Below are positions 16,132-24,483 of a stretch of DNA of 64,000 bases, in pieces. Each line of letters begins with the position of its first letter. The first letter of the stretch is position 1. The position numbers were made by a program, and so were the translations under genes. The DNA comes from Burkholderiales bacterium C2 (GTDB lineage: Bacteria > Pseudomonadota > Gammaproteobacteria > Burkholderiales > Burkholderiaceae_C): the NCBI GenBank assembly GCA_005503085.1, contig SCOI01000026.1, forward strand, positions 1-64,000, read 5' to 3'. Below the pieces are notes generated by a model. It searched no databases. It saw nothing but the letters and a program-made list of their open reading frames with translations, and was not told where the DNA came from.

Positions 16132-16803
16132 TTGATCACCGTTCACCACCTCAACAACTCGCGCTCGCAGCGCGTGTTGTGGCTGCTCGAAGAGCTGGGC
16201 CTGCCCTACGAAATCAAGCACTACCAGCGCGACAAGGCGACGATGCTGGCGCCACCCGAGCTGCGCGCGGTGCACCCGCTGGGCAAGTCGCCGGTGATCA
16301 GCGATGGCGAGCTGGTGGTGGCCGAGTCCGGCGCCATCCTCGAATACCTGGTCGATCGCTACGGTCAGGGCCGGTTCAAGCCCGCGCCCGACAGCGCCGA
16401 GGCGCTGCGCTACCGCTACTGGATGCATTACGCCGAGGGCTCGGCGATGCCGCCGCTGCTGATGAAGCTGATCTTCGACCGCATCGAGCGCTCGCCCATG
16501 CCCTTCTTCGCCAAGCCGATTGCCAAGGGCATCGCGGCCAAGGTCAAGGCCGGCTTCATCCAGCCCGCGATCAAGAGTCATCTGGACTTTATGGAGGCCG
16601 AGCTGGCCAAGAGCCCCTGGTTTGCCGGCGCCGAGTTCACGGCTGCCGATGTACAGCTCAGTTTTCCGCTGGAGGCGGCCGCCTCGCGCGGCGGGCTGGC
16701 GGCGGACCGGCCGCGGCTGACGGACTTCCTGAAGCGCATCCATGCGCGCCCCGCCTACCAGCGCGCGCTGGAGCGCGGCGGTCCTTACGCGCTGTTGAGC
16801 TGA
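16132..16803 (+). CDS. Glutathione S-transferase
   Basis: A 223-residue GST with a thioredoxin-like N-domain (HHLNNSRSQRVLWLLEELGLP; glutathione-binding AESGAILEYL) and an all-helical C-domain ending in RPAYQRALERGG. The start is TTG at 16132, set six bases after AGGAG. An ATG at 16127 would encode only Met-Asp before a stop that overlaps the TTG, so the mini-frame may tune initiation. It follows the helicase gene by 16 bases and is likely co-transcribed. Confidence 0.9.
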   Translation: MITVHHLNNSRSQRVLWLLEELGLPYEIKHYQRDKATMLAPPELRAVHPLGKSPVISDGELVVAESGAILEYLVDRYGQGRFKPAPDSAEALRYRYWMHYAEGSAMPPLLMKLIFDRIERSPMPFFAKPIAKGIAAKVKAGFIQPAIKSHLDFMEAELAKSPWFAGAEFTAADVQLSFPLEAAASRGGLAADRPRLTDFLKRIHARPAYQRALERGGPYALLS

Positions 16804-16834
16804 GGCCATGGGCCGCCAGGTGCACGGCCCTCGC

Positions 16835-17755
16835 TCAGTTCGGCACCTGGTCGCTCGGATACTTCCAGAAGTCGCGCAGCAGATAGCTGATCGGCAGATT
16901 CAGCGCCGTCTGCTTCGGCGGTATCGGCTGCTGGAACCAGCGCTCATAGAGGGCATGGGCCTCGCGGCTGGCAATCAGACGCTTCATCTCGGCGTCGACG
17001 ACGCGCTTGAGCTCGGCGTCCTCGCGCGACATCATCACCGCCAGCGGTTCGATGGTCAGGAACTTGCCCACCACCTCCAGGCCCTTGGGATTCTTGCTGC
17101 CGGCGATCAGGCCATAGAGCAGCACATCGTCCATCACGAAACCGTCGGCCTCGCCCTTTTCGACCATCTCGAAAGCGCGCCCATGATCGGGCGCCTCCAG
17201 CACCTGGATGCCCAGCAGGCGGTCACGATTGACGGCCTGGATCTCCTTGAAGCTGGTCGTACCCTTGGTGGACACCAGCCGGCGCTTGGCGAAATCGCTG
17301 AGCTCCTTGATGCCCGAATCGGCGCGCACCAGATAGCGCGAGCCGGTGACGTAGTGCGGCACGGTGAACGCCACCTTCTCGCGCCGCTCGGCGTTGTTGG
17401 TGGTCGAGCCGCATTCCAGGTCGGCACGGCCCTCGGCGATCACCGCGATGCGGTCGCTGGAGCTGACCTGCACATAATCGGTGGCCAGACTCTTGAGCTG
17501 CAGATGCTTGCGCAAGGCCTCGCCAAGCCGGTGGCAGAGGTCCAGCGCATAGCCGATCGGCCGACGCTGCGCATCCAGATAGGAAAAAGGTACCGAAGAC
17601 TCGCGGTGCGCCAGCACGATGCGGCCGCTGGATTTGATGCGCTCCAGCGTCGGCCCGGCCTGCGCCGAGCCGGGCTGCAGCGCGGGCTGGATCAGCAGCA
17701 AGGTCAGCAGCAGCGCGAGGGCGGGGCGCCCGTGACGGAATGCTTGGCTTTTCAT
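16835..17755 (-). CDS. Periplasmic amino-acid-binding protein (GltI-like, SBP family 3)
   Basis: About 306 residues from the ATG at 17755; a GTG three codons upstream is an alternative. A signal peptide (RPALALLLTLLLIQPALQPGSAQA) is followed by the family-3 solute-binding fold: SGRIVLAHRESSVPFSYLD, ECGSTTNNAERREKVAFT and GEADGFVMDDVLL. The ECGSTTNN loop is typical of glutamate/aspartate-binding proteins. No ABC permease or ATPase genes are next to it, so it may be an orphan receptor or work with a distant transporter. Confidence 0.87.
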   Translation of the reverse strand: MKSQAFRHGRPALALLLTLLLIQPALQPGSAQAGPTLERIKSSGRIVLAHRESSVPFSYLDAQRRPIGYALDLCHRLGEALRKHLQLKSLATDYVQVSSSDRIAVIAEGRADLECGSTTNNAERREKVAFTVPHYVTGSRYLVRADSGIKELSDFAKRRLVSTKGTTSFKEIQAVNRDRLLGIQVLEAPDHGRAFEMVEKGEADGFVMDDVLLYGLIAGSKNPKGLEVVGKFLTIEPLAVMMSREDAELKRVVDAEMKRLIASREAHALYERWFQQPIPPKQTALNLPISYLLRDFWKYPSDQVPN

Positions 17756-17850
17756 CGTGTTCACCGCTCGGTTCTTTCGGATGGGCGGGAATATAGGCCC
17801 GGCCGGCCCTGCGGCCTGCCAACTCTTGCCGGTTTTTCGGGGCCATCGTC

Positions 17851-18546
17851 ATGAGCAGCCCCTATGTGGTCAAGCAGGAGTGCATTGCCATCGCCGGTGT
17901 GGCGGATCTGCAGATCCGTTCGCTGCTGGACCGGCAGCAGTTCGACGACCCGCTGGGCGAGGCGCTGGCACGTGGCATCTCGTCGGCGGCCTGGCCGCTG
18001 TTCGGCCTGCTGTGGCCCTCGGGCCTGCACCTGGCGGCGGCCATGGCGCGGCGGCCACTGCTGGCTGATGAGAGCATCCTCGAGATCGGCTGCGGCCTGG
18101 CGCTGGCCAGCCTGGTCAGCCACCGGCGTGGCGCGCTGGTGACGGCCAGCGACTGCCACCCGATGGCCGCAGGCTTCCTGCTGGAGAACCTGCGACTCAA
18201 TGCACTGGCACCGATGCGCTACTGCCATGGCGACTGGGGCCCGACCACCACCGGCCGTGGCCAGAGCGCGCCACTCGTGCAGGGCCGCTTCGATCTGATC
18301 ATCGGCAGCGATGTGCTGTACGAGCGCGACGAGGCCGGCAGCCTGGCCGCCTTCATCGCGCTGCATGCGCGGTCGGCCAGCGAGGTCATCATCGTCGACC
18401 CGAACCGCGGCAATCGCCCGGCCTTCAGCCGCCATATGGCGACGCTGGGCTACCGGCTGCAGGAGACCGTCATCAAGCAGCCCGGCTATAGCGGACGGCT
18501 GCTGCAGTACCGGCGCGACAGCCTGGCGACGCCCGGCCCCGCTTAG
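17851..18546 (+). CDS. Class I SAM-dependent methyltransferase (Nnt1/METTL21-like)
   Basis: A 231-residue protein with the SAM-binding motif ILEIGCGLALASLV (about residues 75-88), the acidic end of strand 2 (ASDCHP) and motif IIGSDVLYER, which resembles the DVLY motif of the lysine-methyltransferase-like METTL21/Nnt1 group. The N-terminus lacks a signal peptide. Family members modify proteins or nicotinamide; the target here is unknown. It diverges from the solute-binding gene. Confidence 0.84.
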   Translation: MSSPYVVKQECIAIAGVADLQIRSLLDRQQFDDPLGEALARGISSAAWPLFGLLWPSGLHLAAAMARRPLLADESILEIGCGLALASLVSHRRGALVTASDCHPMAAGFLLENLRLNALAPMRYCHGDWGPTTTGRGQSAPLVQGRFDLIIGSDVLYERDEAGSLAAFIALHARSASEVIIVDPNRGNRPAFSRHMATLGYRLQETVIKQPGYSGRLLQYRRDSLATPGPA

Positions 18547-18647
18547 ATTGTTGCAGCCCGGCTTCGTTTGTTTCAGCCCTGGTTTTTCGCTTCGGCCAGC
18601 GATTAAGGTGCGGCCCGGCTTGATGCCACCGAAGCAAGGAAACGCCC

Positions 18648-19556
18648 ATGACCCAGCGAACCTGGCTGCGCCGCAGCCTCTTGATACTGCTTGGCCTCAC
18701 GGCCGCCCTGGCCGCCACCGTCGGCCTGGCCCTAGCCCGCGCCGACTACAAGCTGCAGCGCCAGGTCGATCTGCGCGTGGCGGCCGTGCCGTTGCCGGCC
18801 GAGGCCGCCGCGCTGGAGCGCGGCCGCTATCTCTATCTGTCACGCGGCTGCGTCGACTGCCATGGCCGCGCCGGCGGCGGCAAGGTGCTGATCGATGATG
18901 GCAAGGGCCTGCTCATACGCGGCCCGAATATCGCGCAGGGCTCGCCCACCGTGGCCAACTACCGGGTCGAGGACTGGGTGCGCGCGATTCGCCATGGCGT
19001 CAAGCCCGATGGCCGGCCCGCCATCGTGATGCCCAGCGAGGATTACAACCGCCTCAGCGACGAGGACATGGGCGCGCTGATCGCGCATCTGCAGCGCATG
19101 CCCCCGGTCGAGGGCGGGCCGGCCATCGTGCAGCTGTCGCTGCCCTTCAAGGCCATGTACGGCCTGGGCCTGATCCAGGATGCGGCCGAGAAGATAGACC
19201 ACAGCCTGCCGCCTTCGCCAGCGATGGCCTCGACCGTCAGCGTCGCCAACGGCGCCTATGTGGCCAGCATGTGCATAGGCTGCCACGGGCCCGGCTTCTC
19301 GGGCGGCAAGATCCCGGGCACGCCGCCCGACTGGCCGCCGGCCTCGAACCTGACGCCGGGCGAGGGCAGTGCGATGCCGGCCTACAGGAACGCCGAGCAG
19401 TTCACCGCGATGATGCGCAGCGGCCGGCGTCCCGATGGCAGCGCGGTCAGCCCGGTGATGCCTTTCAACGCGCTGAAGGAATTGAACGACGCCGACCTGC
19501 ACGCGATGTACGCCTATCTGCAGACCCTGCCTGCCAAGCCAGCGGGCCGGCGCTAA
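18648..19556 (+). CDS. Dihaem c-type cytochrome, membrane-anchored
   Basis: A 302-residue protein with an N-terminal uncleaved or signal-anchor helix (SLLILLGLTAALAATVGLAL) and two haem c-binding motifs, CVDCH (about residue 68) and CIGCH (about 210). Each is followed by a Met-containing segment (IVMPSEDY and VSPVMPFNAL) that can supply the sixth ligand. The layout resembles the cytochrome subunits of periplasmic alcohol/aldehyde dehydrogenases, but no dehydrogenase gene is adjacent. Probable role: electron transfer in the periplasm. Ribosome site AAGGAAA. Confidence 0.88.
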   Translation: MTQRTWLRRSLLILLGLTAALAATVGLALARADYKLQRQVDLRVAAVPLPAEAAALERGRYLYLSRGCVDCHGRAGGGKVLIDDGKGLLIRGPNIAQGSPTVANYRVEDWVRAIRHGVKPDGRPAIVMPSEDYNRLSDEDMGALIAHLQRMPPVEGGPAIVQLSLPFKAMYGLGLIQDAAEKIDHSLPPSPAMASTVSVANGAYVASMCIGCHGPGFSGGKIPGTPPDWPPASNLTPGEGSAMPAYRNAEQFTAMMRSGRRPDGSAVSPVMPFNALKELNDADLHAMYAYLQTLPAKPAGRR

Positions 19557-19670
19557 GAGGCCCGGAACCAGGCACGGCATCCCTATCTTGCAGGAGCAAA
19601 GCCGCCGCCGACGGCTAGGCGCCGGCCCTGCGATCCCCTAATGTCGGGCGCACACTCCCTGGAGACCGCC

Positions 19671-21377
19671 ATGCCCGACAGCGCCGACATCCTGTGGTTC
19701 AAGAAGCAGTTCCAGGCCCGCATCACGCCGGCCCTGGCCGGCACGCCGCTGACGGTGGACATGATCACCGCGATCGCGTGCCAGGAAACGGGTGCCATCT
19801 GGTCGCTGCTGCGGCGCAAGAACCTGGGCACGAACAAGATCCTGGCGCTGTGCGTCGGCGACACGCTCGATGCCGACAAGGGCCGCCGCGCCTTCCCGCA
19901 GACCAAGGCCGATCTGCTGGCCGCGCCCGATGGCGCGGCGATGTTCGAGATCGCCCACCAGGCCCTGGTCGACATGGCCCAGCACATCCCGGGCTTCGCC
20001 GGCGTGGCGGCCCGGCCGCACAAGTTCTGCCACGGCTTCGGCCTGTTCCAGCGCGATCTGCAGTTCTTCCTCAGCGACCCCGACTACTTTCTGGAGAAGC
20101 GCTATGAGCGCTTCGAGGACACCCTGGCCCTGTGCGTCGACGAGCTGAAGAAGGGCTTGCGCAAGCTGGGTCTGCAGGACCGCAGCGAGCTCAGCGACCA
20201 GGAGCTGGCCGCCGTCGGCATCGCCTACAACACCGGCGGCTTCAAGCCGGCCAAGGGGCTCAAGCAGGGGCATTTCAACGGCACACAGTTCTATGGCGAG
20301 GCGCTGTTCGACTTCATCCGTCTGGCCCATACGGTGGCGCTGAGCGGCGAAGATGCGCTGCTCGAAGCGCCGCCGCCCGGCCAGGCCATCGTGCCGCCGC
20401 CCAGCCCCGTGACGGCCGAGGGCCCGCAGTTCCGGGTCAAGACCCAGCTCTCGATGCTGCGGGTGCGCAGCGAGCCGCTGATCAGCCAGCCCGAGACCGC
20501 CAATGTGATCAGCCACCTGCCGGACGGCCATCCGGTGCGCGCCGTCAGCGGCAAGCCGGTCAAGGGCTTTCTCGAGATCGAGACCAGCCTGGCCGGCGCG
20601 TTGATCCATGGTTTTGTCTCGGCCAAGCTGCTGGTGGCCGATGCCGCGCCCGAGCCGATTGCCGTCGTCGAGCCGGCGCCAGCCCTGCCGAGCAGCGGCA
20701 TCGTCGCGGTATGGATGCCACGCAAGAGCGGCTCGGTGACGCGCCGCATCGACCTGGCCAATGCCCATTCGCTCAACGAAGCCGGTCAGCCGCAACGCAA
20801 GGGCACGGATGCCGAAACGCTGCGTCAGGAGCTGGCCGCCATCATCGACTGGCTGGCGGTGGACAAGCCGGCGCATAGGCGCTACCAGCCGCGCAGCGGT
20901 CTGACCTTTTGCAATATCTATGCGCATGACTACTGCCATCTGGCCGGTGTCTACCTGCCACGGGTCTGGTGGTCGGCCCATGCCTTGCTGAAATTGGCCC
21001 AGGGAGAGACCGTGGCGCCGCTGATCGGCAACACCATTGTCGAGCTGCGCGCCAACGATCTGTTCCGCTGGCTGCGCGACCATGGCCCCGCCTTTGGCTG
21101 GCGCCAGACCGGCTCCTTGAGCAAGCTGCAGCAGGCTGCGAACCAGGGCGCGATCGGCCTGATCATCGCGCGGCGCAAGGAAGACGGGCGCTCCGGCCAT
21201 ATCGTGCCGGTGGTGCCCGAGCTCGGCGAGCTGCGGGCCAGGCGCGACAGCGCCGGCGAGGTCATGGCGCCGCTGCAAAGCCAGGCCGGGGCCAGCAACT
21301 TCCGCTTCGGCACCGGCAAGGCCGGCTGGTGGCTGGGCCAGGAGTTCGCCGAGAGCGCCTTCTGGATACACGCCTGA
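19671..21377 (+). CDS. Three-domain predicted peptidoglycan hydrolase (lysozyme-like, SH3-like, Cys-peptidase/amidase-like)
   Basis: 568 residues from the ATG at 19671 (GGAG upstream; an ATG at 19641 adds ten residues). Residues ~1-225 look like a lysozyme-like domain, with Glu in TAIACQETGAIW and HGFGLFQRDLQFF then AYNTGG. Residues ~255-330 resemble a bacterial SH3 domain (LSMLRVRSEPL). The C-terminal ~190 residues contain CNIYAHDYC and a later SGHIVPVVPE, the spacing expected of a papain-like NlpC/CHAP or amidase fold. No signal peptide is seen, so export by a secretion system or release by lysis would be needed. Assignments are from motif reading, not homology search. Confidence 0.6.
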   Translation: MPDSADILWFKKQFQARITPALAGTPLTVDMITAIACQETGAIWSLLRRKNLGTNKILALCVGDTLDADKGRRAFPQTKADLLAAPDGAAMFEIAHQALVDMAQHIPGFAGVAARPHKFCHGFGLFQRDLQFFLSDPDYFLEKRYERFEDTLALCVDELKKGLRKLGLQDRSELSDQELAAVGIAYNTGGFKPAKGLKQGHFNGTQFYGEALFDFIRLAHTVALSGEDALLEAPPPGQAIVPPPSPVTAEGPQFRVKTQLSMLRVRSEPLISQPETANVISHLPDGHPVRAVSGKPVKGFLEIETSLAGALIHGFVSAKLLVADAAPEPIAVVEPAPALPSSGIVAVWMPRKSGSVTRRIDLANAHSLNEAGQPQRKGTDAETLRQELAAIIDWLAVDKPAHRRYQPRSGLTFCNIYAHDYCHLAGVYLPRVWWSAHALLKLAQGETVAPLIGNTIVELRANDLFRWLRDHGPAFGWRQTGSLSKLQQAANQGAIGLIIARRKEDGRSGHIVPVVPELGELRARRDSAGEVMAPLQSQAGASNFRFGTGKAGWWLGQEFAESAFWIHA

Positions 21378-21472
21378 ACAAACGAAACGGCCAGGCCCGG
21401 CCGCAGAAGCCGGGCTGAAACCGCAGCGGCCGAGACTGCCAGCCTGTTGTTGAACAAGACAAGGCTCGCACG

Positions 21473-22285
21473 ATGAATACCACCCTCCCCCTGAACATGC
21501 AGCGCCTGGGCCAGGGCCGTCCGCTGCTGTGCCTGCATTCCAGCAGTGCCAGCGCCGGCCAATGGCGCGGGCTGGCCGAGCAGCTGCAAGAGCAGCGCGA
21601 GCTGCTGATCCCCGATCTGCCCGGCCACGGCCGCAGCCCGGACTGGCCCGCCGATGCGCCGGTCGGGCTGGGGCTGGAGAGCGACGCGGTCTGGGCCGCG
21701 CTGGGCGATATCGAGGAGCCGCTGGACATCGTCGGCCATTCCTATGGCGGCGCGCTGGCGCTGCAGATGGCGGTGGAGCGCCCGTCTTGTGTGCGCTCAC
21801 TCACCTTGTATGAACCGGTATTGTTTGGCCTGCTGCGCCGGCACGAGCCCTGGGGCGAGGCCTGGGGCGAGATCTCCCAGATCGCCCGCATCGTCAGCGA
21901 GCTGGTCGGCGCCGGCCGCTTCGAGGCGGCGGGCCAGATGTTCTGCAACTACTGGGCGGCCGGTCCGGCCTGGCAGGGCATGAACGACAACCAGCAGCAG
22001 CGCATCGCGCGCTGCATGCCCAGCGTCGACCGGCACTTCGCCGCGCTGTTCGCCGCCACCTGGGGGCCGCGCGAGCTGGCCCGGCTGCGGGCGCTGCCGC
22101 TGCGCCTGGTCTGCGGTTCGCTGACCCGGGCACCGGCACGCCGGGTCAGCGAGCTGCTGTCCCTGGCACTGGAGCAGTCCGAGCTGTGCATGCTGCCCGG
22201 CGCCGGCCATCTGGGGCCGATCAGTCATGCGGCGGCCTTCAATGCGATGGTCGGGTCCTTGCTGGAAGCGGTGCCGGCACTGTGA
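21473..22285 (+). CDS. Alpha/beta hydrolase
   Basis: A 270-residue alpha/beta-hydrolase-fold protein. The oxyanion region is LLCLHSSSASAGQW, the nucleophile elbow GHSYGG (Ser about residue 89) and the catalytic His near GAGHLGPISH. A lid-like helical insertion covers about residues 110-180. No signal peptide. It may cleave an ester or C-C bond; no substrate can be named. It ends just before the DnaA-box-containing gap. Confidence 0.87.
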   Translation: MNTTLPLNMQRLGQGRPLLCLHSSSASAGQWRGLAEQLQEQRELLIPDLPGHGRSPDWPADAPVGLGLESDAVWAALGDIEEPLDIVGHSYGGALALQMAVERPSCVRSLTLYEPVLFGLLRRHEPWGEAWGEISQIARIVSELVGAGRFEAAGQMFCNYWAAGPAWQGMNDNQQQRIARCMPSVDRHFAALFAATWGPRELARLRALPLRLVCGSLTRAPARRVSELLSLALEQSELCMLPGAGHLGPISHAAAFNAMVGSLLEAVPAL

Positions 22286-22634
22286 TGGACAAAGCTGTGC
22301 ACAATATTTGAACAAGCCCCAAGTTATCCACAGCTGTTGGCATTGCGCCGGAGTTGTTATCTGTCGGTGTGCCGCGCCGACCCCAAGCGACTCACATGCT
22401 TTGACCGCTTGCAAGTGCTGGAATCAAAAAGGAAAAAGCAGCTTGTCCACAGCCGCAGCGCTGCTCTACTAAGACTACTAATCTGAAAGATAGAAATACC
22501 AGTAAAAAGAGCGGAGCGCTTCTCCGCTGTATTTCAAAGCCTGAGCGGCCCGGGCGGGCTTGGCCGCGCGGTGAGCGCACAAAGCCCGGCTCATGTCACA
22601 CTGCCGCCCCGTGTGCATCGCGCCACGGAGCGCC
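22286..22634. other. Gene-free gap with DnaA boxes and DnaA-trio-like element (candidate origin part 1)
   Basis: This 349-base, noticeably AT-richer gap holds no credible gene. It contains a perfect DnaA box TTATCCACA (22324-22332), a near-match TGTGCACAA on the other strand (22296-22304) and TTGTCCACA (22443-22451). Fourteen bases after the last box comes CTACTAAGACTACTAAT (from 22466), which reads as DnaA-trios, followed by an A-rich stretch to 22508. Box, GC-rich spacer, trios and AT-rich run are the parts of a bacterial basal unwinding system. Confidence 0.6.
22443..22508 (+). repeat. DnaA box plus trio element, copy 1
   Basis: The element is TTGTCCACA, a 14-base GC-rich spacer, then CTA CTA AGA CTA CTA and AATCTGAAAGATAGAAATAC. 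A closely similar block with the same spacing is found at 24642-24699, on the other side of queD-queE. The conserved parts are TGTCCACAGC, GCTCTACTA, GACTAC and AAAGAT-x-x-AAATAC. Confidence 0.65.
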
Positions 22635-23762
22635 ATGAACACGACACCCTCAGCCCCCAACTCCTCCACGCTGTACTCGGCGTCTTGCGGTTTCGAAGCC
22701 GCCTGCCAGATCCCGGCCTTGCCCGAGGGGCACCGCAGCCGCGGTCTGCACGGCCACAGCTATCTCGCCACCGTCAGGGCCGCGCTGCCGCCCGGCTGGG
22801 CGCCGTTTCCCGGTGCCGAGGTCGAGGAATTGCGCCGGCGGCTGGAAGCCTGTCTGGCGCCGCTGGACCACGGGCTGCTGAACAGCACGCTGGAACAGCC
22901 GACCGACGAGAACATCGCGCGCTGGATCAAAAACCGTCTGGAGCAAGACTTCGGCGTGCCGGGCATCCAGCAGATCGGCATCCAGAGCACCGCGCACAGC
23001 GGGGTCGATCTGGATGTCGGCGGCCGCGCCCATGTCTGGCGGCGCTACCGTTTCCAGGCCGCGCACCAATTGCCGAATGTGCCGCCCGGCCACAAATGCG
23101 GCCGCATGCACGGCCATGGTTTCGAGGTGATCGTTCATGCCAACCAGGATCTGGGCGAGCGCGATCTGAGCATCGACTACGACCATCTGGACGAGGTCTG
23201 GGCGCCCTTCCATATGCAGCTGAACTACCAGTGCCTCAACGAGATCGAGGGTCTGGACAACCCGACCAGCGAGGTGATCTCGGCCTGGCTGTGGCAGCGG
23301 CTGAAGCCGCAACTGCCCGAGCTGTCCTGGGTCACGGTCTATGAGACCGGCTCCTGCGGCGCCAATTTCGATGGCCAGCAGTACCGGATCTGGAAAGAGC
23401 TGACCTTGGACAGCGCGATCCAGCTCAAGCGAGCGCCGGCCGGCAGCCCGCTGCGGGCCATCCATGGCCATACCTATACCTTGCGCCTGCATCTGAGCGC
23501 CGAGCTCGATGCGCTGAAAGGCTGGACGGTGGACTTCGGCGATGTGAAAACGCGCTTCGATCCCATCTTCAAGGCCATAGACCACCGCCCGCTCTACGAG
23601 ATCGCCGACCTGCCCGATGGCGACAGCGCCAGCCTGGCGGCCTGGGTGCTAGCCAAGGGCCGGGCCGTGCTGCCGCAGCTGGACCGGGTCGATATGTACG
23701 AAACCCGCGGCTCGGGCGCCATCGTCAGCGCCTCGGGCATTGATGATCTGATTCCGGTATGA
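22635..23762 (+). CDS. queD: 6-carboxytetrahydropterin synthase-like protein with three tandem PTPS domains
   Basis: 375 residues containing three PTPS/QueD modules. Module 2 (133-250) has the full zinc set, H144 with HGH at 159-161, plus C155 (GHKCGRMHGH) and E237 (YETGS). However, its Asp-His pair is Asn-Tyr (197-198). Module 1 (13-126) and module 3 (251-375) keep Asp-His (78-79 and 316-317) but lack the catalytic Cys and the first zinc His. Since PTPS active sites form between subunits of a ring, the chain looks like a fused trimer with one composite site. QueD makes 6-carboxy-tetrahydropterin for queuosine; queE follows 85 bases downstream, supporting this pathway. Start supported by CGGAG. 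Confidence 0.85.
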   Translation: MNTTPSAPNSSTLYSASCGFEAACQIPALPEGHRSRGLHGHSYLATVRAALPPGWAPFPGAEVEELRRRLEACLAPLDHGLLNSTLEQPTDENIARWIKNRLEQDFGVPGIQQIGIQSTAHSGVDLDVGGRAHVWRRYRFQAAHQLPNVPPGHKCGRMHGHGFEVIVHANQDLGERDLSIDYDHLDEVWAPFHMQLNYQCLNEIEGLDNPTSEVISAWLWQRLKPQLPELSWVTVYETGSCGANFDGQQYRIWKELTLDSAIQLKRAPAGSPLRAIHGHTYTLRLHLSAELDALKGWTVDFGDVKTRFDPIFKAIDHRPLYEIADLPDGDSASLAAWVLAKGRAVLPQLDRVDMYETRGSGAIVSASGIDDLIPV

Positions 23763-23847
23763 AGCGGGCCGAGCGCAGGGCCGTTCCCAAGCCAGCCCGC
23801 ATCCCCTCGGGGGATCGGCCGGCGTACCCGCCGGACGAGGGGCACAA

Positions 23848-24483
23848 ATGACTTACGCCGTCAAAGAAATCTTCTACACGCTGCAGGGCGAGGGCGCGCA
23901 GGCGGGCCGGGCTTCGGTGTTCTGCCGCTTTGCCGGCTGCAATCTGTGGAGCGGCCGCGAGCAAGACCGGGCCAGCGCCGTCTGCAACTTCTGCGATACC
24001 GATTTTGTCGGCACCGATGGCCAGGGTGGCGGCAAGTTCGCCACGGCCGAGGCCCTGGCCGCCGCGATTGCCTCGCGCTGGCCCGCAGACCGGCCTGGCA
24101 GGCCTTATGTGGTCTGCACCGGGGGGGAACCCCTGCTGCAGCTCGACGCGGCGCTGATAGAGGCGCTGCACGCCCGGGGCTTCGAGATCGCGGTCGAGAC
24201 CAATGGCACACAGCCGGCACCCGAGGGTTTGGACTGGATCTGCGTCAGCCCCAAGGCCGACAGCGAGATCGTGCTGACCCGCGGCCATGAGCTGAAGCTG
24301 GTCTATCCGCAGCCGGCCGCGCTGCCCGAGCGCTTTGCCGGCCTGGACTTCGAGCATTTCTTTTTACAGCCGATGGACTCGCTGCTGAAGGCCCAGCACA
24401 CCCGCGCGGCCGTGGCCTATTGCATGGAACACCCGCAATGGCGGCTGAGCGTGCAGATGCACAAGGTCATCGGCATCGAGTGA
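23848..24483 (+). CDS. queE: 7-carboxy-7-deazaguanine synthase
   Basis: A 211-residue radical-SAM enzyme that converts 6-carboxy-tetrahydropterin to 7-carboxy-7-deazaguanine, the step after QueD. It begins YAVKEIFYTLQGEG, and the cluster-binding cysteines are in CNLWSGREQDRASAVCNFCDTDF (read as C-x14-C-x2-C), the spacing seen in QueE rather than the usual CxxxCxxC. VCTGGEPLLQ binds SAM, and VETNGT and VSPKAD are family motifs. It lies downstream of queD on the same strand. Confidence 0.94.
   Translation: MTYAVKEIFYTLQGEGAQAGRASVFCRFAGCNLWSGREQDRASAVCNFCDTDFVGTDGQGGGKFATAEALAAAIASRWPADRPGRPYVVCTGGEPLLQLDAALIEALHARGFEIAVETNGTQPAPEGLDWICVSPKADSEIVLTRGHELKLVYPQPAALPERFAGLDFEHFFLQPMDSLLKAQHTRAAVAYCMEHPQWRLSVQMHKVIGIE

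Noticed and set aside
14241-16139. A 632-codon open frame opposite the SUV3-like helicase
   Set aside because: Same reason: an antisense frame without recognisable motifs over a gene with all helicase motifs.
22286-22634. A preQ1 riboswitch upstream of queD
   Set aside because: The gap does not show the short H-type pseudoknot pattern; its notable signals are DnaA boxes and trios.
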